Part shown: positions 24,348-32,945 of the stretch, piece by piece
Layout: each line of letters starts with the position of its first letter
Numbering within the stretch: position 1 is the first letter of the stretch
Made by a program: the position numbers and the translations under genes
Notes under the pieces: model-generated
What the model was told of the DNA's origin: nothing
The model's input: the letters and a program-made list of their open reading frames with translations, nothing else
The model's database searches: none
Source: GCA-2686765 sp036012725
Lineage (GTDB): Bacteria > Pseudomonadota > Alphaproteobacteria > Rhodospirillales > 2-02-FULL-58-16
Length of the DNA: 34,842 nt
Direction: 5' to 3'
NCBI GenBank assembly: GCA_036012725.1
Contig: DASCPW010000069.1
Span: 1-34,842 of the forward strand

Positions 24348-25337
24348 ATGATTGATCCGTTCGGGCGCGAGATCACCTATCTCAGGGTCTCTGTCACCGA
24401 TCATTGCGACTTTCGCTGCACCTACTGCATGGGCGAGAAAGTAACCTTCCTGCCCAAGGCCGAGGTCTTGACTCTCGAGGAGATCGACCGAGTTTGCGGC
24501 GCCTTCATCATCCGGGGCGTTCGCAAGCTGCGCATCACCGGCGGCGAGCCCCTGGTCCGGCGCAATATTATCAGCCTGTTCCGCTCGCTTGGCCGCCACC
24601 TGGCCACCGGCGCCTTGGACGAGATCGTTATGACCACCAACGGTAGCCGGTTGGAACGATTGGCGGACGGGCTTTTCGCCTCCGGCCTTGGACGCATCAA
24701 CGTCTCGCTCGACACCCTGGATCCAGCCAAATTCCAGGCTATCACCCGCCACGGAAGGCTTGACAGGGTTCTCGCCGGCTTGGCGGCGGCCAAGGCCGCC
24801 GGTCTCAAGGTCAAGATCAACACGGTGGCGCTCAAGGGCATCAATGAAGACGAAGCCGACGACTTGGTGGCTTGGTGCGGCGGCCAGGGTTTCGACCTTA
24901 CCTTCATCGAGACCATGCCTTTGGGTGACATCGGCGGCGACCGCACTGAACGCTATATGCCGGTAACCGAAATCCGCCGGCGGTTGGAGCAAAATTGGAC
25001 CCTTTCCGCCATCAGCGACAATACTGGCGGTCCTTCGCGTTACGTGCGCGTCGCCGAGACCGGACAGAGGATTGGCTTCATCACCCCTTTGAGCCGCCAT
25101 TTCTGCGACACCTGCAATCGCGTACGCCTGACTTGTACCGGCATTCTTTATATGTGCCTGGGCAAGGATGACCGCGTCGACCTGCGCCCGGCGTTGCGGA
25201 TGAGCGAAAGCGACGGGCCGCTATTGGCGGCCATCGACGGGGCCATCGCCCGCAAACCGAAAGGTCACGATTTTGCCATCGACCCCGGCAACGGCCATCC
25301 CTCCATTACCCGCCATATGAACGTCACAGGGGGATGA
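24348..25337 (+). CDS. moaA: GTP 3',8-cyclase
   Basis: About 329 residues. MoaA is the radical SAM enzyme that, with MoaC, converts GTP to cyclic pyranopterin monophosphate, the first step of molybdenum (and tungsten) cofactor synthesis. The SAM 4Fe-4S cluster is held by Cys20, Cys24 and Cys27 (HCDFRCTYC); RITGGEPLVRRNI is the GGEP motif for SAM. The C-terminal GTP-binding cluster uses Cys253, Cys256 and Cys270 (CDTC, 13 residues, C). The chain ends in the required Gly-Gly. ATG 24348 is preferred to 24273 because the family starts close to the FGR.ITYLR.SVTD block. It completes the Mo/W block with mobA and tupBCA; the M28 peptidase gene follows at once. Confidence 0.96.
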   Translation: MIDPFGREITYLRVSVTDHCDFRCTYCMGEKVTFLPKAEVLTLEEIDRVCGAFIIRGVRKLRITGGEPLVRRNIISLFRSLGRHLATGALDEIVMTTNGSRLERLADGLFASGLGRINVSLDTLDPAKFQAITRHGRLDRVLAGLAAAKAAGLKVKINTVALKGINEDEADDLVAWCGGQGFDLTFIETMPLGDIGGDRTERYMPVTEIRRRLEQNWTLSAISDNTGGPSRYVRVAETGQRIGFITPLSRHFCDTCNRVRLTCTGILYMCLGKDDRVDLRPALRMSESDGPLLAAIDGAIARKPKGHDFAIDPGNGHPSITRHMNVTGG

Positions 25338-25353
25338 CAAGATTGCCGCGAAA

Positions 25354-26316
25354 TTGCGCTTCGCTAATTTGCTCCTTGCCTTTATCCTCGCCGCCGGGCC
25401 TTGTCAGCGGGCCAGCGGCGGCGAACCCTCGGCGATGACAGGCAACGAACAACTCGAAAAGGCCCTCGAACGGCATGTCGAGGCATTGACCGTCGATATT
25501 GGCGAGCGCACTTCTTTTCTCCCCGGCAAACTGGCGCGGGCCCGGGAATATGTCCGCGACGAATTGACGAACGCGGGGCTCGAAGTCACGGAACAAGGAT
25601 ATGACTATCGCGGTCAGCGCGTCGCCAACCTGATCGCGACGGTGCCCGGAACCAACATAGGCGCAAAGTATTATCTTGTCGGCGCCCATTACGACACGGT
25701 TCCGGGGACGCCCGGAGCCGACGACAACGCCAGCGCCGTCGCCGTGCTTATCGAGCTTGGCCGCCACGTCGCTGGAAAGCCACCGCCGGTCCCCTTGCGC
25801 ATTGTCGCCTTCACCTTGGAGGAACCGCCGGCCTTCAACACCCGTTTCCAGGGCAGCCGGGTCTTCGTCCGTGAACTCAAGCGCGGTGGCGGCGGCGTCA
25901 AAGGCGCCATCATCCTGGAGATGGTGGGCTTTACCGCCGCCGAGCAGGACTATCCACTGGTCCTCCACTGGCTCGGCTATCCCAAGGAGGGCAACTTCAT
26001 CGGAATTGTCGGCAACCGCCGTTCGCGCCAGTTGGGCCGGACGCTGGCGAAAAGTTTCGGTGACAACCCACGGCTGCCCGTGGAAACGTTATTCGTGCCT
26101 TTCAACGGCTGGATTCTGCCGGCGACGCGTTTGAGCGACCACGCCCCGTTTTGGGACGCCGGCCTGCCGGCGCTGATGGTCACCGACACCGCTTTTTTCA
26201 GGAACCCCTTTTACCACACGGCGCAAGACAGGATGGAAACACTGGACTTTGCGTTCATGGCGGAAGTGGTGGCAAGCCTCCGTACCGCTCTTGACGCCCT
26301 GCCGCCCGGCGAGTGA
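25354..26316 (+). CDS. M28-family metallopeptidase, exported
   Basis: About 320 residues. A zinc aminopeptidase-like hydrolase. A signal peptide is likely at residues 1-22 or so (FANLLLAFILAAGPCQRASGG); the Cys is preceded by Pro, so it is a poor lipobox. Zinc and catalytic residues are visible in VGAHYDTVPGTPGADDNASA (His, Asp, second Asp), AFTLEEPP (Glu-Glu) and PFYHTAQD (His). The gene begins with a TTG 16 bases after moaA's stop. GGGGGA lies about 20 bases before it, closer to an in-frame ATT at 25342, so the true start is uncertain. It is probably read with moaA but has no evident role in cofactor synthesis. The substrate is unknown. Confidence 0.85.
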   Translation: MRFANLLLAFILAAGPCQRASGGEPSAMTGNEQLEKALERHVEALTVDIGERTSFLPGKLARAREYVRDELTNAGLEVTEQGYDYRGQRVANLIATVPGTNIGAKYYLVGAHYDTVPGTPGADDNASAVAVLIELGRHVAGKPPPVPLRIVAFTLEEPPAFNTRFQGSRVFVRELKRGGGGVKGAIILEMVGFTAAEQDYPLVLHWLGYPKEGNFIGIVGNRRSRQLGRTLAKSFGDNPRLPVETLFVPFNGWILPATRLSDHAPFWDAGLPALMVTDTAFFRNPFYHTAQDRMETLDFAFMAEVVASLRTALDALPPGE

Positions 26317-26362
26317 ATATCACCGGCGCGATCGGTCCCTCCGACGACGGCACTACTGGAGA

Positions 26363-26653
26363 TTACTGGAGATATTCCTGCATGGCCGTGGCACGCTTTT
26401 TCTCCAAGACGTCAAAGGCATCGGTTAAGTCACTGTCACCCAGCAGCATCTTTAAAAGCATGTCCTGGTAAAACTGAACAATCACATGCTCCAGTTCGGC
26501 GATGACGGCTTCCGCTTGCGCAAGGGTTTGCGTGGTATCTTGCAGTTCGGTGCGGACCCTGCGCAACTCCGCCATGAACGGCTTCGGCACCGGGCCATCC
26601 TTGGTCATGGTAACGCCTTCGCCCCAGCCCATGTCATTCGCGAGAGTAGCCAT
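26363..26653 (-). CDS. Small coiled-coil protein of unknown function
   Basis: A 96-residue protein. After a short N-terminal part (GWGEGVTMTKDGPVPKPF), residues about 28-60 form a coiled coil (AELRRVRTELQDTTQTLAQA, then EAVIAELEHVIVQFYQDML), and the C-terminus is helical. AGGAGG lies 7 bases before the ATG, a strong ribosome-binding site, so it is very likely expressed. No family recognised. It stands tail to tail with the peptidase gene, and a 38-residue membrane protein gene lies upstream on the same strand. Confidence 0.7.
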   Translation of the reverse strand: MATLANDMGWGEGVTMTKDGPVPKPFMAELRRVRTELQDTTQTLAQAEAVIAELEHVIVQFYQDMLLKMLLGDSDLTDAFDVLEKKRATAMQEYLQ

Positions 26654-26716
26654 TTGCTGCCTCCTGTGATGGTAATATTTTCCACCGTCCTGTCATCACG
26701 CTTTGGGCCGGCGAGA

Positions 26717-26833
26717 TCACATAATAACCGAGAATGTGAGCACCATCGCTATGTTGACGACCACGGCAACTGCCAGCAAAGTGGCCAACGCAATCTTGTC
26801 GAACTGGCGGGCGGTTTGTTCCTTCTTCATCAT
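26717..26833 (-). CDS. 38-residue membrane protein
   Basis: A very short gene. The first 15 residues are charged (MMKKEQTARQFDK) and the rest is one hydrophobic helix (IALATLLAVAVVVNIAMVL) ending near the C-terminus, giving a single-span protein. AGAGG lies 5-6 bases before the ATG. It precedes the coiled-coil gene on the same strand, about 60 bases away, so the two may form a small unit. The open frame extends to 26983 through AT-rich sequence that is not protein-like. The upstream 26834-27092 region is AT-rich and holds no other gene. Confidence 0.5.
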   Translation of the reverse strand: MMKKEQTARQFDKIALATLLAVAVVVNIAMVLTFSVIM

Positions 26834-27092
26834 TGGCCTCTTGTTGCAGAGCAGTTTTTTTTCAAGGTAATTTTTTCTGTAGACGACTCTGGGGCAAAAT
26901 ACATCATTTGTAAAATCTATTAATTTTATTAAATGATAGATAAGAACTGTTATAACTGGGATTATATCTAATCCGTGGTTCATTTATAAAATTTATAATA
27001 CGGATTTGTTTCATTAAGAATTCGTATGCAGTTATGCACCAATAAAGTTTCATCAAGCTTTAGTTTGTAAAACAGACGTAAATCAACACCTG

Positions 27093-27353
27093 ATGGGAGG
27101 CCTCTTCCTAGCCGAGGCTGTTGAACAACCCGGACATTGGGTCGGATGGCTCCGGACAAAACAGATGGACTGTTTACTCAATGCCTCGTCTTTAAGTTGG
27201 CGGGGGCGAACGATCAAGATCGGCGCCAGCCTGGGCCTGCAGGCGTACGGCGCCATGGACAACAGCCAGGAATTGCTCGGCCGCGCGGACGCCGCCATGT
27301 ATCAAACCAAGCGCCTGCGCGCCGACTTGACCGCCCGCCAGGCCATCGCTTGA
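27093..27353 (+). pseudogene. GGDEF-domain (diguanylate cyclase) C-terminal remnant
   Basis: Only the tail of a GGDEF domain remains: IKIGASLGLQAYGAMDNSQ followed by ELLGRADAAMYQTKRL, the standard final strand and helix of diguanylate cyclases. The catalytic GGDEF loop and the first half of the domain are missing; the preceding 40 or so residues show no clear similarity. There is no convincing start. It is a 5'-truncated remnant that cannot make cyclic di-GMP. It ends about 60 bases before the next gene. Confidence 0.7.
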
Positions 27354-27414
27354 AACGGCGGAGGAAAATTTTTTGCCGGCAATCCGACTTTGACATTTAA
27401 ACGGAAGAACCGCC

Positions 27415-27888
27415 ATGCTCATTGACCCAAGCGGCAACCCCTTTGATCCCCTGACCTTGCCGATCCCCCAAGGCCGCGCCTTGGTTCCATATCAGCCGGC
27501 GCCGCTCCCCACCGCCCCGCCGGCACAACCGCCGGCCGAGGGGAAAGCCGTGGCCGGCGGAGCCCATGGGGTCGACACCCGCCACCTGGCGCCGTGCCGC
27601 ATCGGGGAGTTGAGCATGGACCTCTACATCTCGGGCAACCTCGGTTGGGAGGAATATTCAATGCTTGCCTTTCAGGCCGAACTCCCCCCAGCCTTCAACC
27701 AAACCATCGGCGCCCTGACCGGTGAAAAGGCGGAGCCGGACCGGCCGCGCGACTATGTCGCCCTGTGGGAGGAACGCTTGGCTTTCGAGCAAAAAAATAA
27801 CGCCCAGGACCGTGCTTTGGTCGGCCGCACCCAGCGCATCCTCAATGTGCTCAACCACATGGACACCCCCACCGACATAATGGTCTGA
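27415..27888 (+). CDS. Uncharacterised protein with a Pro-rich N-terminus
   Basis: A 157-residue protein, family not recognised. Residues about 1-45 are Pro/Ala-rich and probably disordered. The rest includes MDLYISGNLGWEEYSMLAFQAELPP and a polar helical C-terminus (DYVALWEERLAFEQKNNAQD, then TQRILNVLNHMD). No signal peptide. GGAAGAA about 9 bases before the ATG is a good ribosome-binding site. It is convergent with aspS, about 30 bases between the stops. Composition and codon use match the surrounding genes, so I consider it real. Confidence 0.65.
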   Translation: MLIDPSGNPFDPLTLPIPQGRALVPYQPAPLPTAPPAQPPAEGKAVAGGAHGVDTRHLAPCRIGELSMDLYISGNLGWEEYSMLAFQAELPPAFNQTIGALTGEKAEPDRPRDYVALWEERLAFEQKNNAQDRALVGRTQRILNVLNHMDTPTDIMV

Positions 27889-27919
27889 CGCCGGGATTCC
27901 CCCGACGGATTGGTGGCGC

Positions 27920-29704
27920 TTACGTCTTTTTTACTTTCGGCAAGGCTAATCTGAGATGCAGTTCCTTGAGGCGGGCGGCATCCACATTGGCGGGCGCCCC
28001 CATTAGGAGGTCCTGGGCCTGTTGGTTCATGGGAAAAGCGATAACCTCGCGAATGTTCGGCTCGTCGGCCAGCAGCATGACGATACGGTCGATACCCGGC
28101 GCCGAACCGCCATGCGGCGGCGCTCCGTACCTGAAAGCATTCAGAAGGCCGGCGAACTGTTCCTCAACCACACCGGCGCCATAACCGGCAATCTCGAAAG
28201 CCTTGACCATGATCTCGGGGCTGTGGTTGCGGATGGCGCCGCTGGAAAGCTCGACGCCGTTGCAAACGATGTCGTATTGGTAGGCGAGGATCTCAAGCGG
28301 ATCATCATTTTGCAACGCCTTGAGACCACCCTGGGGCATGGAAAAGGGGTTGTGGCTGAACTGGATGGCTCCGCTCTCGTCGTCAAGCTCATACATGGGA
28401 TAGTCGACAATCCAGCAAAACCGGAAGACGTCCTTCTCAAGAAGGTCCAGCTCGCCGCAGATGCGCGTCCGGGCCAAGGCCGAGAACCTCTCAGCATCCC
28501 TTTTCTTGCCGCAGACGAAAAAGACGGCGTCGCCGTCGCCGACTCCGACGGTCTCGCGGATAGCCTGGATGCGCTCGGCCGCCAGGTTCTTGGCTATGGG
28601 CCCCTTGGCGCGGCCGTCCGCGAAGATGATATAGCCCAGGCCGCCGGCGCCTTCGTCCCGCGCCCAGTCATTGAGCTTGTCGAAGAAGCTGCGCGGCTTG
28701 GCGCTGGCGCCGGGCGCCGGTATAGCGCGGACGACGGCGCCTTTGTCGATATTCTTGGCGAACAGGCCAAAATCCGAACCACGGAAGGACTCGCTGACGT
28801 CGGCCATGATCAGCGGGTTCCTCAAGTCCGGTTTATCGGTGCCGTATTCGAGCATGCCTAGGGCATAGGCAATGCGTTGAAACGGCGGCTCGGTAACCTG
28901 GAGGCCGCTGCTGAATTCCTTGAACAGACCGTGCAGCACCGGCTCGATAGCATCGAAGACGTCGTCCTGGGTGACGAATGCCATCTCGAAATCAAGCTGA
29001 TAGAACTCGCCGGGCGAACGGTCGGCGCGGGCATCCTCGTCGCGAAAGCAAGGGGCAATCTGGAAATACTTGTCGAACCCGGAGACCATGAGTAGTTGCT
29101 TGAAAACCTGCGGCGCCTGCGGCAGGGCATAGAACTGGCCCGGATGATGGCGGCTGGGGACCAAGTAATCGCGCGCCCCTTCCGGCGAGCTGGCGGTGAG
29201 GATCGGGGTCTGGAGCTCCATGAAACCCTGTTCGATCATGCGCCGCCGGATGGAAGAGATAATCTCGCTTCGCAGCAAAATATTGGCATGCACCTGTTCG
29301 CGCCTGAGATCAAGAAAACGGTGCGTCAGGCGCATCTCGTCCGAATATTCGGCATCGCCCGCCACTTGCATCGGCAGGACGTCGGCCGGGCTTTCCACAT
29401 GCAGCGCCTCGATGGCAAGTTCCACCTCGCCGGTAGGCAGGCCTGGATTGATGGTCTCGTCGGACCGCTTGACGACGGTTCCGGTTACCGTTAGCACGCT
29501 TTCCGGACGCGCCGTTTCGGCCTTCTCGAAGAGCGGACTGGAGACATCGATGACGCACTGGGTAAGACCGTAATGGTCGCGTAGATCAATGAACAATAAA
29601 TTGCCGTGGTCGCGTTTGCGGTGAACCCATCCCGACAGGCGCGCCGGTTGGCCGGCCTTGTCCAGGCTCAGTTCGCCGCAGGTGTGGGTGCGATAGGGAT
29701 GCAT
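27920..29704 (-). CDS. aspS: Aspartyl-tRNA synthetase (bacterial type)
   Basis: About 594 residues, normal length for bacterial AspRS. It charges tRNA-Asp (and, in organisms lacking AsnRS, also tRNA-Asn). The N-terminal OB-fold anticodon-binding domain (ARLSGWVHRKRDHGNLLFIDLRD) is followed by the class II catalytic core: RFLDLRR, motif 2 FRDEDARADRSPGEFYQLDF and motif 3 GGSAPGIDRIVMLL. Between motifs 2 and 3 lies the bacterial GAD insertion (residues about 290-410). GGAG precedes the ATG at 29704; the open frame extends to 29773 without good reason. It is divergent from the antiporter gene and, as in other alphaproteobacteria, close to rnd. Confidence 0.97.
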   Translation of the reverse strand: MHPYRTHTCGELSLDKAGQPARLSGWVHRKRDHGNLLFIDLRDHYGLTQCVIDVSSPLFEKAETARPESVLTVTGTVVKRSDETINPGLPTGEVELAIEALHVESPADVLPMQVAGDAEYSDEMRLTHRFLDLRREQVHANILLRSEIISSIRRRMIEQGFMELQTPILTASSPEGARDYLVPSRHHPGQFYALPQAPQVFKQLLMVSGFDKYFQIAPCFRDEDARADRSPGEFYQLDFEMAFVTQDDVFDAIEPVLHGLFKEFSSGLQVTEPPFQRIAYALGMLEYGTDKPDLRNPLIMADVSESFRGSDFGLFAKNIDKGAVVRAIPAPGASAKPRSFFDKLNDWARDEGAGGLGYIIFADGRAKGPIAKNLAAERIQAIRETVGVGDGDAVFFVCGKKRDAERFSALARTRICGELDLLEKDVFRFCWIVDYPMYELDDESGAIQFSHNPFSMPQGGLKALQNDDPLEILAYQYDIVCNGVELSSGAIRNHSPEIMVKAFEIAGYGAGVVEEQFAGLLNAFRYGAPPHGGSAPGIDRIVMLLADEPNIREVIAFPMNQQAQDLLMGAPANVDAARLKELHLRLALPKVKKT

Positions 29705-29900
29705 AGGAACTCCGCCGGCCGCTTGCTTGCATTCACCGGTGGCGGCGCGGCCACCGGCGGGGGGCAAAGGCACACGCTGATGGCACCTTTGTCAAGCCAT
29801 CAGTATTCAAAAGGCAAGTTGGCAAGACGGGCTAAACGGCAAAAAGCCTTTCCGCGGCGGCGCCGCCGGGATAAAAAAGGCCCGCCGCCCGAGAAAAAAT

Positions 29901-31160
29901 ATGACCGAAACTTCCCTGCTCAATATCGCCACCATCGTCATCACGCTGGCGGCGTTGTTTGGCTATGTCAATCACCGCTGGATGAAGCTGCAGCAATCCA
30001 TCGGCTTGGTGGTTATCGCTCTGTTCGCTTCGTTTGGGGTCATCGCTCTCGACGCCCTCGTCCCCTCCCTGGGCTTCCGCGAGGTTGTCCGCCACACCCT
30101 CGAGCGCATCGACTTTCACGAGACGCTGATGAAGGGAATGTTGAGCTTTCTCCTCTTTGCCGGCGCCTTACACGTCGATATCGGCGGCCTGATCAGCCGC
30201 AAATGGGCAATCGGCTCGTTGGCGACGGCGGGGCTGTTGATCTCCACCTTTCTTGTCGGCGGCACTATTTTTTTCGCCACCGAGTACATCGGCCTGGATC
30301 TGCCGCTCGCCTATTGTCTGGTTTTCGGGGCGTTGATCTCGCCGACCGATCCGATTGCGGTGCTCGGCATCCTCAAAACCGCCCAGGCACCCGAACAGCT
30401 GGAAGCCAAGATCGCCGGCGAGAGCCTGTTCAACGACGGCGTCGGCATCGTCGTCTTCACCATACTGGTCGCCATCGCCGCCGGTGGCCCCGGTGGCGAA
30501 ACGCTCACCGCTTTCGGCATCGGCAAGCTGTTCGCCATGGAAGCGTTCGGCGGCGTCCTGCTCGGCCTGATCGGGGGCCATCTCGCCTATTCGGCCATGA
30601 AATCCATCGACGAGCACAACCTTGAGGTTCTGATCACCCTGGCCCTGGTGATGCTGACCTACGGCATCGCTCTCGCCGTTCACGCCTCCGGCCCCATCGC
30701 CGTCGTCGTCGCCGGGTTGTTGATCGGCAACCGCGGCGCCCGCTTCGCGATGAGCGACAACACCCGCGACCATATCTACAAATTCTGGTCGCTGATCGAC
30801 GAGGTGCTGAACTCGGTGCTGTTCCTGGTGATCGGTTTCGAGGTCCTTGCCCTGACCATCACGGCGGAGATCGCGGCGCTGACGGCAATCGCGGTGCCGG
30901 TGGTGGTCGCCGCCCGTTTCGTCAGCGTCGCAGCACCGCTGAGCGCCCTTAGCGCCTTAAAGCGTACCTTCACCAAGGGTGCCATCCCGATCCTGACCTG
31001 GGGCGGCCTGCGCGGTGGCATCTCGGTGGCACTGGCCTTGTCCCTGCCGGACATCCCCGCCAAGGACATCATCCTCGCCATGACTTACGGGGTGGTGATT
31101 TTTTCCATCATCGTCCAGGGCTTGACGGTCAAGACGTTGGTGCGGATGATGGCCGAGTAG
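29901..31160 (+). CDS. CPA1-type Na+/H+ antiporter (NhaP-like)
   Basis: A 419-residue membrane protein with about 12 hydrophobic segments. It exchanges protons for sodium (or potassium), maintaining pH and ion balance. The ion-binding motifs of the CPA1 group are present: FGALISPTDPIAVLGILK near residue 150 and GESLFNDGVGIVVF with Asn178-Asp179. SVLFLVIGFEVLAL and ILTWGGLRGGISVALALSLP near the C-terminus agree. No large cytoplasmic C-terminal domain is present. The ribosome-binding site is weak (GAGAAAAA). It is transcribed divergently from aspS and upstream of the small membrane/coiled-coil gene. Confidence 0.92.
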   Translation: MTETSLLNIATIVITLAALFGYVNHRWMKLQQSIGLVVIALFASFGVIALDALVPSLGFREVVRHTLERIDFHETLMKGMLSFLLFAGALHVDIGGLISRKWAIGSLATAGLLISTFLVGGTIFFATEYIGLDLPLAYCLVFGALISPTDPIAVLGILKTAQAPEQLEAKIAGESLFNDGVGIVVFTILVAIAAGGPGGETLTAFGIGKLFAMEAFGGVLLGLIGGHLAYSAMKSIDEHNLEVLITLALVMLTYGIALAVHASGPIAVVVAGLLIGNRGARFAMSDNTRDHIYKFWSLIDEVLNSVLFLVIGFEVLALTITAEIAALTAIAVPVVVAARFVSVAAPLSALSALKRTFTKGAIPILTWGGLRGGISVALALSLPDIPAKDIILAMTYGVVIFSIIVQGLTVKTLVRMMAE

Positions 31161-31263
31161 ATTGTCGCTATTGTCGCCTAGATAATTTCTACATTTTGTG
31201 TTAGGTAGCCACGTTCTTCGTGGATTTAGTAGTATATAGAGCTTTAATTGAGGAGGATGCGCG

Positions 31264-31611
31264 ATAGCGACGATTATAGGTTTTTTAGCGCTATTCGTAG
31301 CCTTGTTGGCATTGTGGTTCGCCAGCGAGGCCCTTAAGGAAGTCAGAAACCGTAACCAGATGATGCTAAAAGCGCAGACCACTCAATTGTCGTCGGCTCT
31401 GGAGGAAAGCAACAGAGCCATCAGCGATGTGCAAGAAGGCATGAAAACCTTGGCGAACCAGGTTCGCGGCCTGCAAGAAGGCCGCGCCGTCTCCCGGGAA
31501 ACCCTGGAGAAACTGGAAACAGGCAAACCACGGCGGAACCTGGAGCTCCCCGCCGCCGAGCCTTCTCAGGCGGCGCCTAAGTCCTCCCGAGCCGACAGTA
31601 GCGTTGCCTAA
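31264..31611 (+). CDS. Small membrane-anchored coiled-coil protein, non-standard start codon
   Basis: About 115 residues if started at 31264. One N-terminal membrane helix (ATIIGFLALFVALLALWF) precedes a coiled coil (residues about 25-75, rich in Gln/Glu/Leu) and a Pro/Ala/Ser-rich tail. The frame is closed by TGA at 31249-31251 and has no ATG or GTG before the helix. A perfect AGGAGG at 31251-31256 is 7 bases before ATA (31264-31266), which is in frame and placed exactly where the start should be. The first usual start is TTG 31303, inside the helix. The start is either an AUA codon or an ATG lost by a G-to-A change. Function unknown; the shape resembles small cell-envelope scaffold proteins. 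Confidence 0.6.
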   Translation: MATIIGFLALFVALLALWFASEALKEVRNRNQMMLKAQTTQLSSALEESNRAISDVQEGMKTLANQVRGLQEGRAVSRETLEKLETGKPRRNLELPAAEPSQAAPKSSRADSSVA

Positions 31612-31660
31612 GACCTCTTTCCCTTTCCGTCGGACCCGTCTGCATGTATGACAGCGGCCG

Positions 31661-32824
31661 ATGATCACCGATACTGCCTCCCTGGCCGCTTTCTGCAAGC
31701 GCCTAGCCGATTCCCCTTATGTCACCGTCGATACCGAGTTCATGCGCGAAAAAACCTATTGGCCCTTGCTTTGCCTCGTGCAGGTGGCCGGCAGCGGCGG
31801 CGCCGCTGTTATCGACGCCTTGGCCAAAGGCATCGACCTCAAGCCTTTGTTCGGGCTGCTCGCGGATAGGAAAATTCTCAAGGTCTTCCACGCCGGCCGC
31901 CAAGACCTGGAGATTTTCTTTCATCTATCGGGTTGTGTGCCGACTCCTATTTTCGACAGTCAGGTGGCGGCCATGGTTTGCGGTTTCGGCGAGCAGGTCA
32001 GCTATGAAGTCCTGGCCACCAAGCTCACCAATGCCCGTATCGACAAATCCTCGCGCTTCACGGATTGGTCGCACCGCCCCCTGAGCGAGCGTCAGATCAG
32101 CTATGCCCTCTCCGACGTGACCCATTTGCGAACGATTTATGAAAAATTGCAGATCAAATTGAACGGCAATGGGCGGACCAACTGGCTGGAAGAGGAAATG
32201 GCCGTCCTGACCGCGCGGGAAACCTACGATCTGGATCCCGCCCTGGCCTTCCGGCGGATTAAATCACGGAGCGCCAACCGGCAATTTTTGGCGGTCCTCA
32301 GGGAACTGGCGGCATGGCGGGAAAAGGAAGCGCAACGGCGTGATTTGCCCCGCAATCGAGTGCTTCGCGACGATCCTCTCGTCGAAATAGCTCACCATTT
32401 GCCATCGACGACGGGCGAGCTGGCGCGGACCCGCGGCCTCGGACATCAGCTGGTGGAAGGAGCGGCGGGAGCAGCGCTTTTACGGGCCGTGAAACGCGGC
32501 ATTGAAGTACCCGAGGAGGACTGCCCGGAACCGCGGCTAAAACCCGCCCTGCCTCGCGGATTGGGGCCGGTGATCGAGCTTTTGAAGGTGTTGATGAAGA
32601 TGAAATGCGAGGAAAAGGGCGTCGCTCAGAAACTGTTGGCCTCTTCCGCCGACATCGAATTGATCGCCGCTTACGGCAAAAAAGCCCAGGTCCCCGCCAT
32701 GCACGGTTGGCGGTTGCAAGTTTTCGGCGAAGAGGCCTTAAAGCTGCGGCGCGGCGACACCGCCCTCGCCATCAAGGGCAAGAAATTGGTTTTACTCGAC
32801 AAAGAAGCCGGTCCCAATTCCTGA
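31661..32824 (+). CDS. rnd: Ribonuclease D
   Basis: A 387-residue 3'-5' exoribonuclease trimming tRNA precursors. The DEDD exonuclease motifs are present: VDTEFMREKTYWP (Asp, Glu), FHAGRQDLEIF (Asp) and YALSDVTHL (Asp with Tyr, the DEDDy form). The C-terminal half carries HRDC domains (FLAVLRELAAWREKEAQRRD, then LPRNRVLRDD), as in full-length bacterial RNase D. Length is normal. No strong ribosome-binding site precedes the ATG at 31661. In alphaproteobacteria rnd commonly neighbours aspS; here the antiporter and a small gene lie between them. Confidence 0.95.
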   Translation: MITDTASLAAFCKRLADSPYVTVDTEFMREKTYWPLLCLVQVAGSGGAAVIDALAKGIDLKPLFGLLADRKILKVFHAGRQDLEIFFHLSGCVPTPIFDSQVAAMVCGFGEQVSYEVLATKLTNARIDKSSRFTDWSHRPLSERQISYALSDVTHLRTIYEKLQIKLNGNGRTNWLEEEMAVLTARETYDLDPALAFRRIKSRSANRQFLAVLRELAAWREKEAQRRDLPRNRVLRDDPLVEIAHHLPSTTGELARTRGLGHQLVEGAAGAALLRAVKRGIEVPEEDCPEPRLKPALPRGLGPVIELLKVLMKMKCEEKGVAQKLLASSADIELIAAYGKKAQVPAMHGWRLQVFGEEALKLRRGDTALAIKGKKLVLLDKEAGPNS

Positions 32825-32945
32825 CCTCACCCCTTCCGACGGCAGCTAGACGGACCATCCGGCCGATCAGGAAAAAAGCCAAAAAAACCATTTCTTGTCG
32901 AGGTTTTTCGATTAGATTATACTCCACTAAATTTTTGTCGTTTAT

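Noticed and set aside
19230..25337. Molybdenum-cofactor riboswitch upstream of moaA or mobA
   Set aside because: I looked in 24130-24347 and 20520-20738 for a Moco-type multi-stem leader and saw no matching arrangement. A covariance-model search would be needed to exclude it.
28022..28861. Plus-strand 279-codon frame inside aspS
   Set aside because: It is antisense to a complete, conserved aspartyl-tRNA synthetase.
29606..30625. Plus-strand 339-codon frame across aspS and the antiporter
   Set aside because: It has Arg/Pro-rich shadow composition and overlaps two well-supported genes in other frames.
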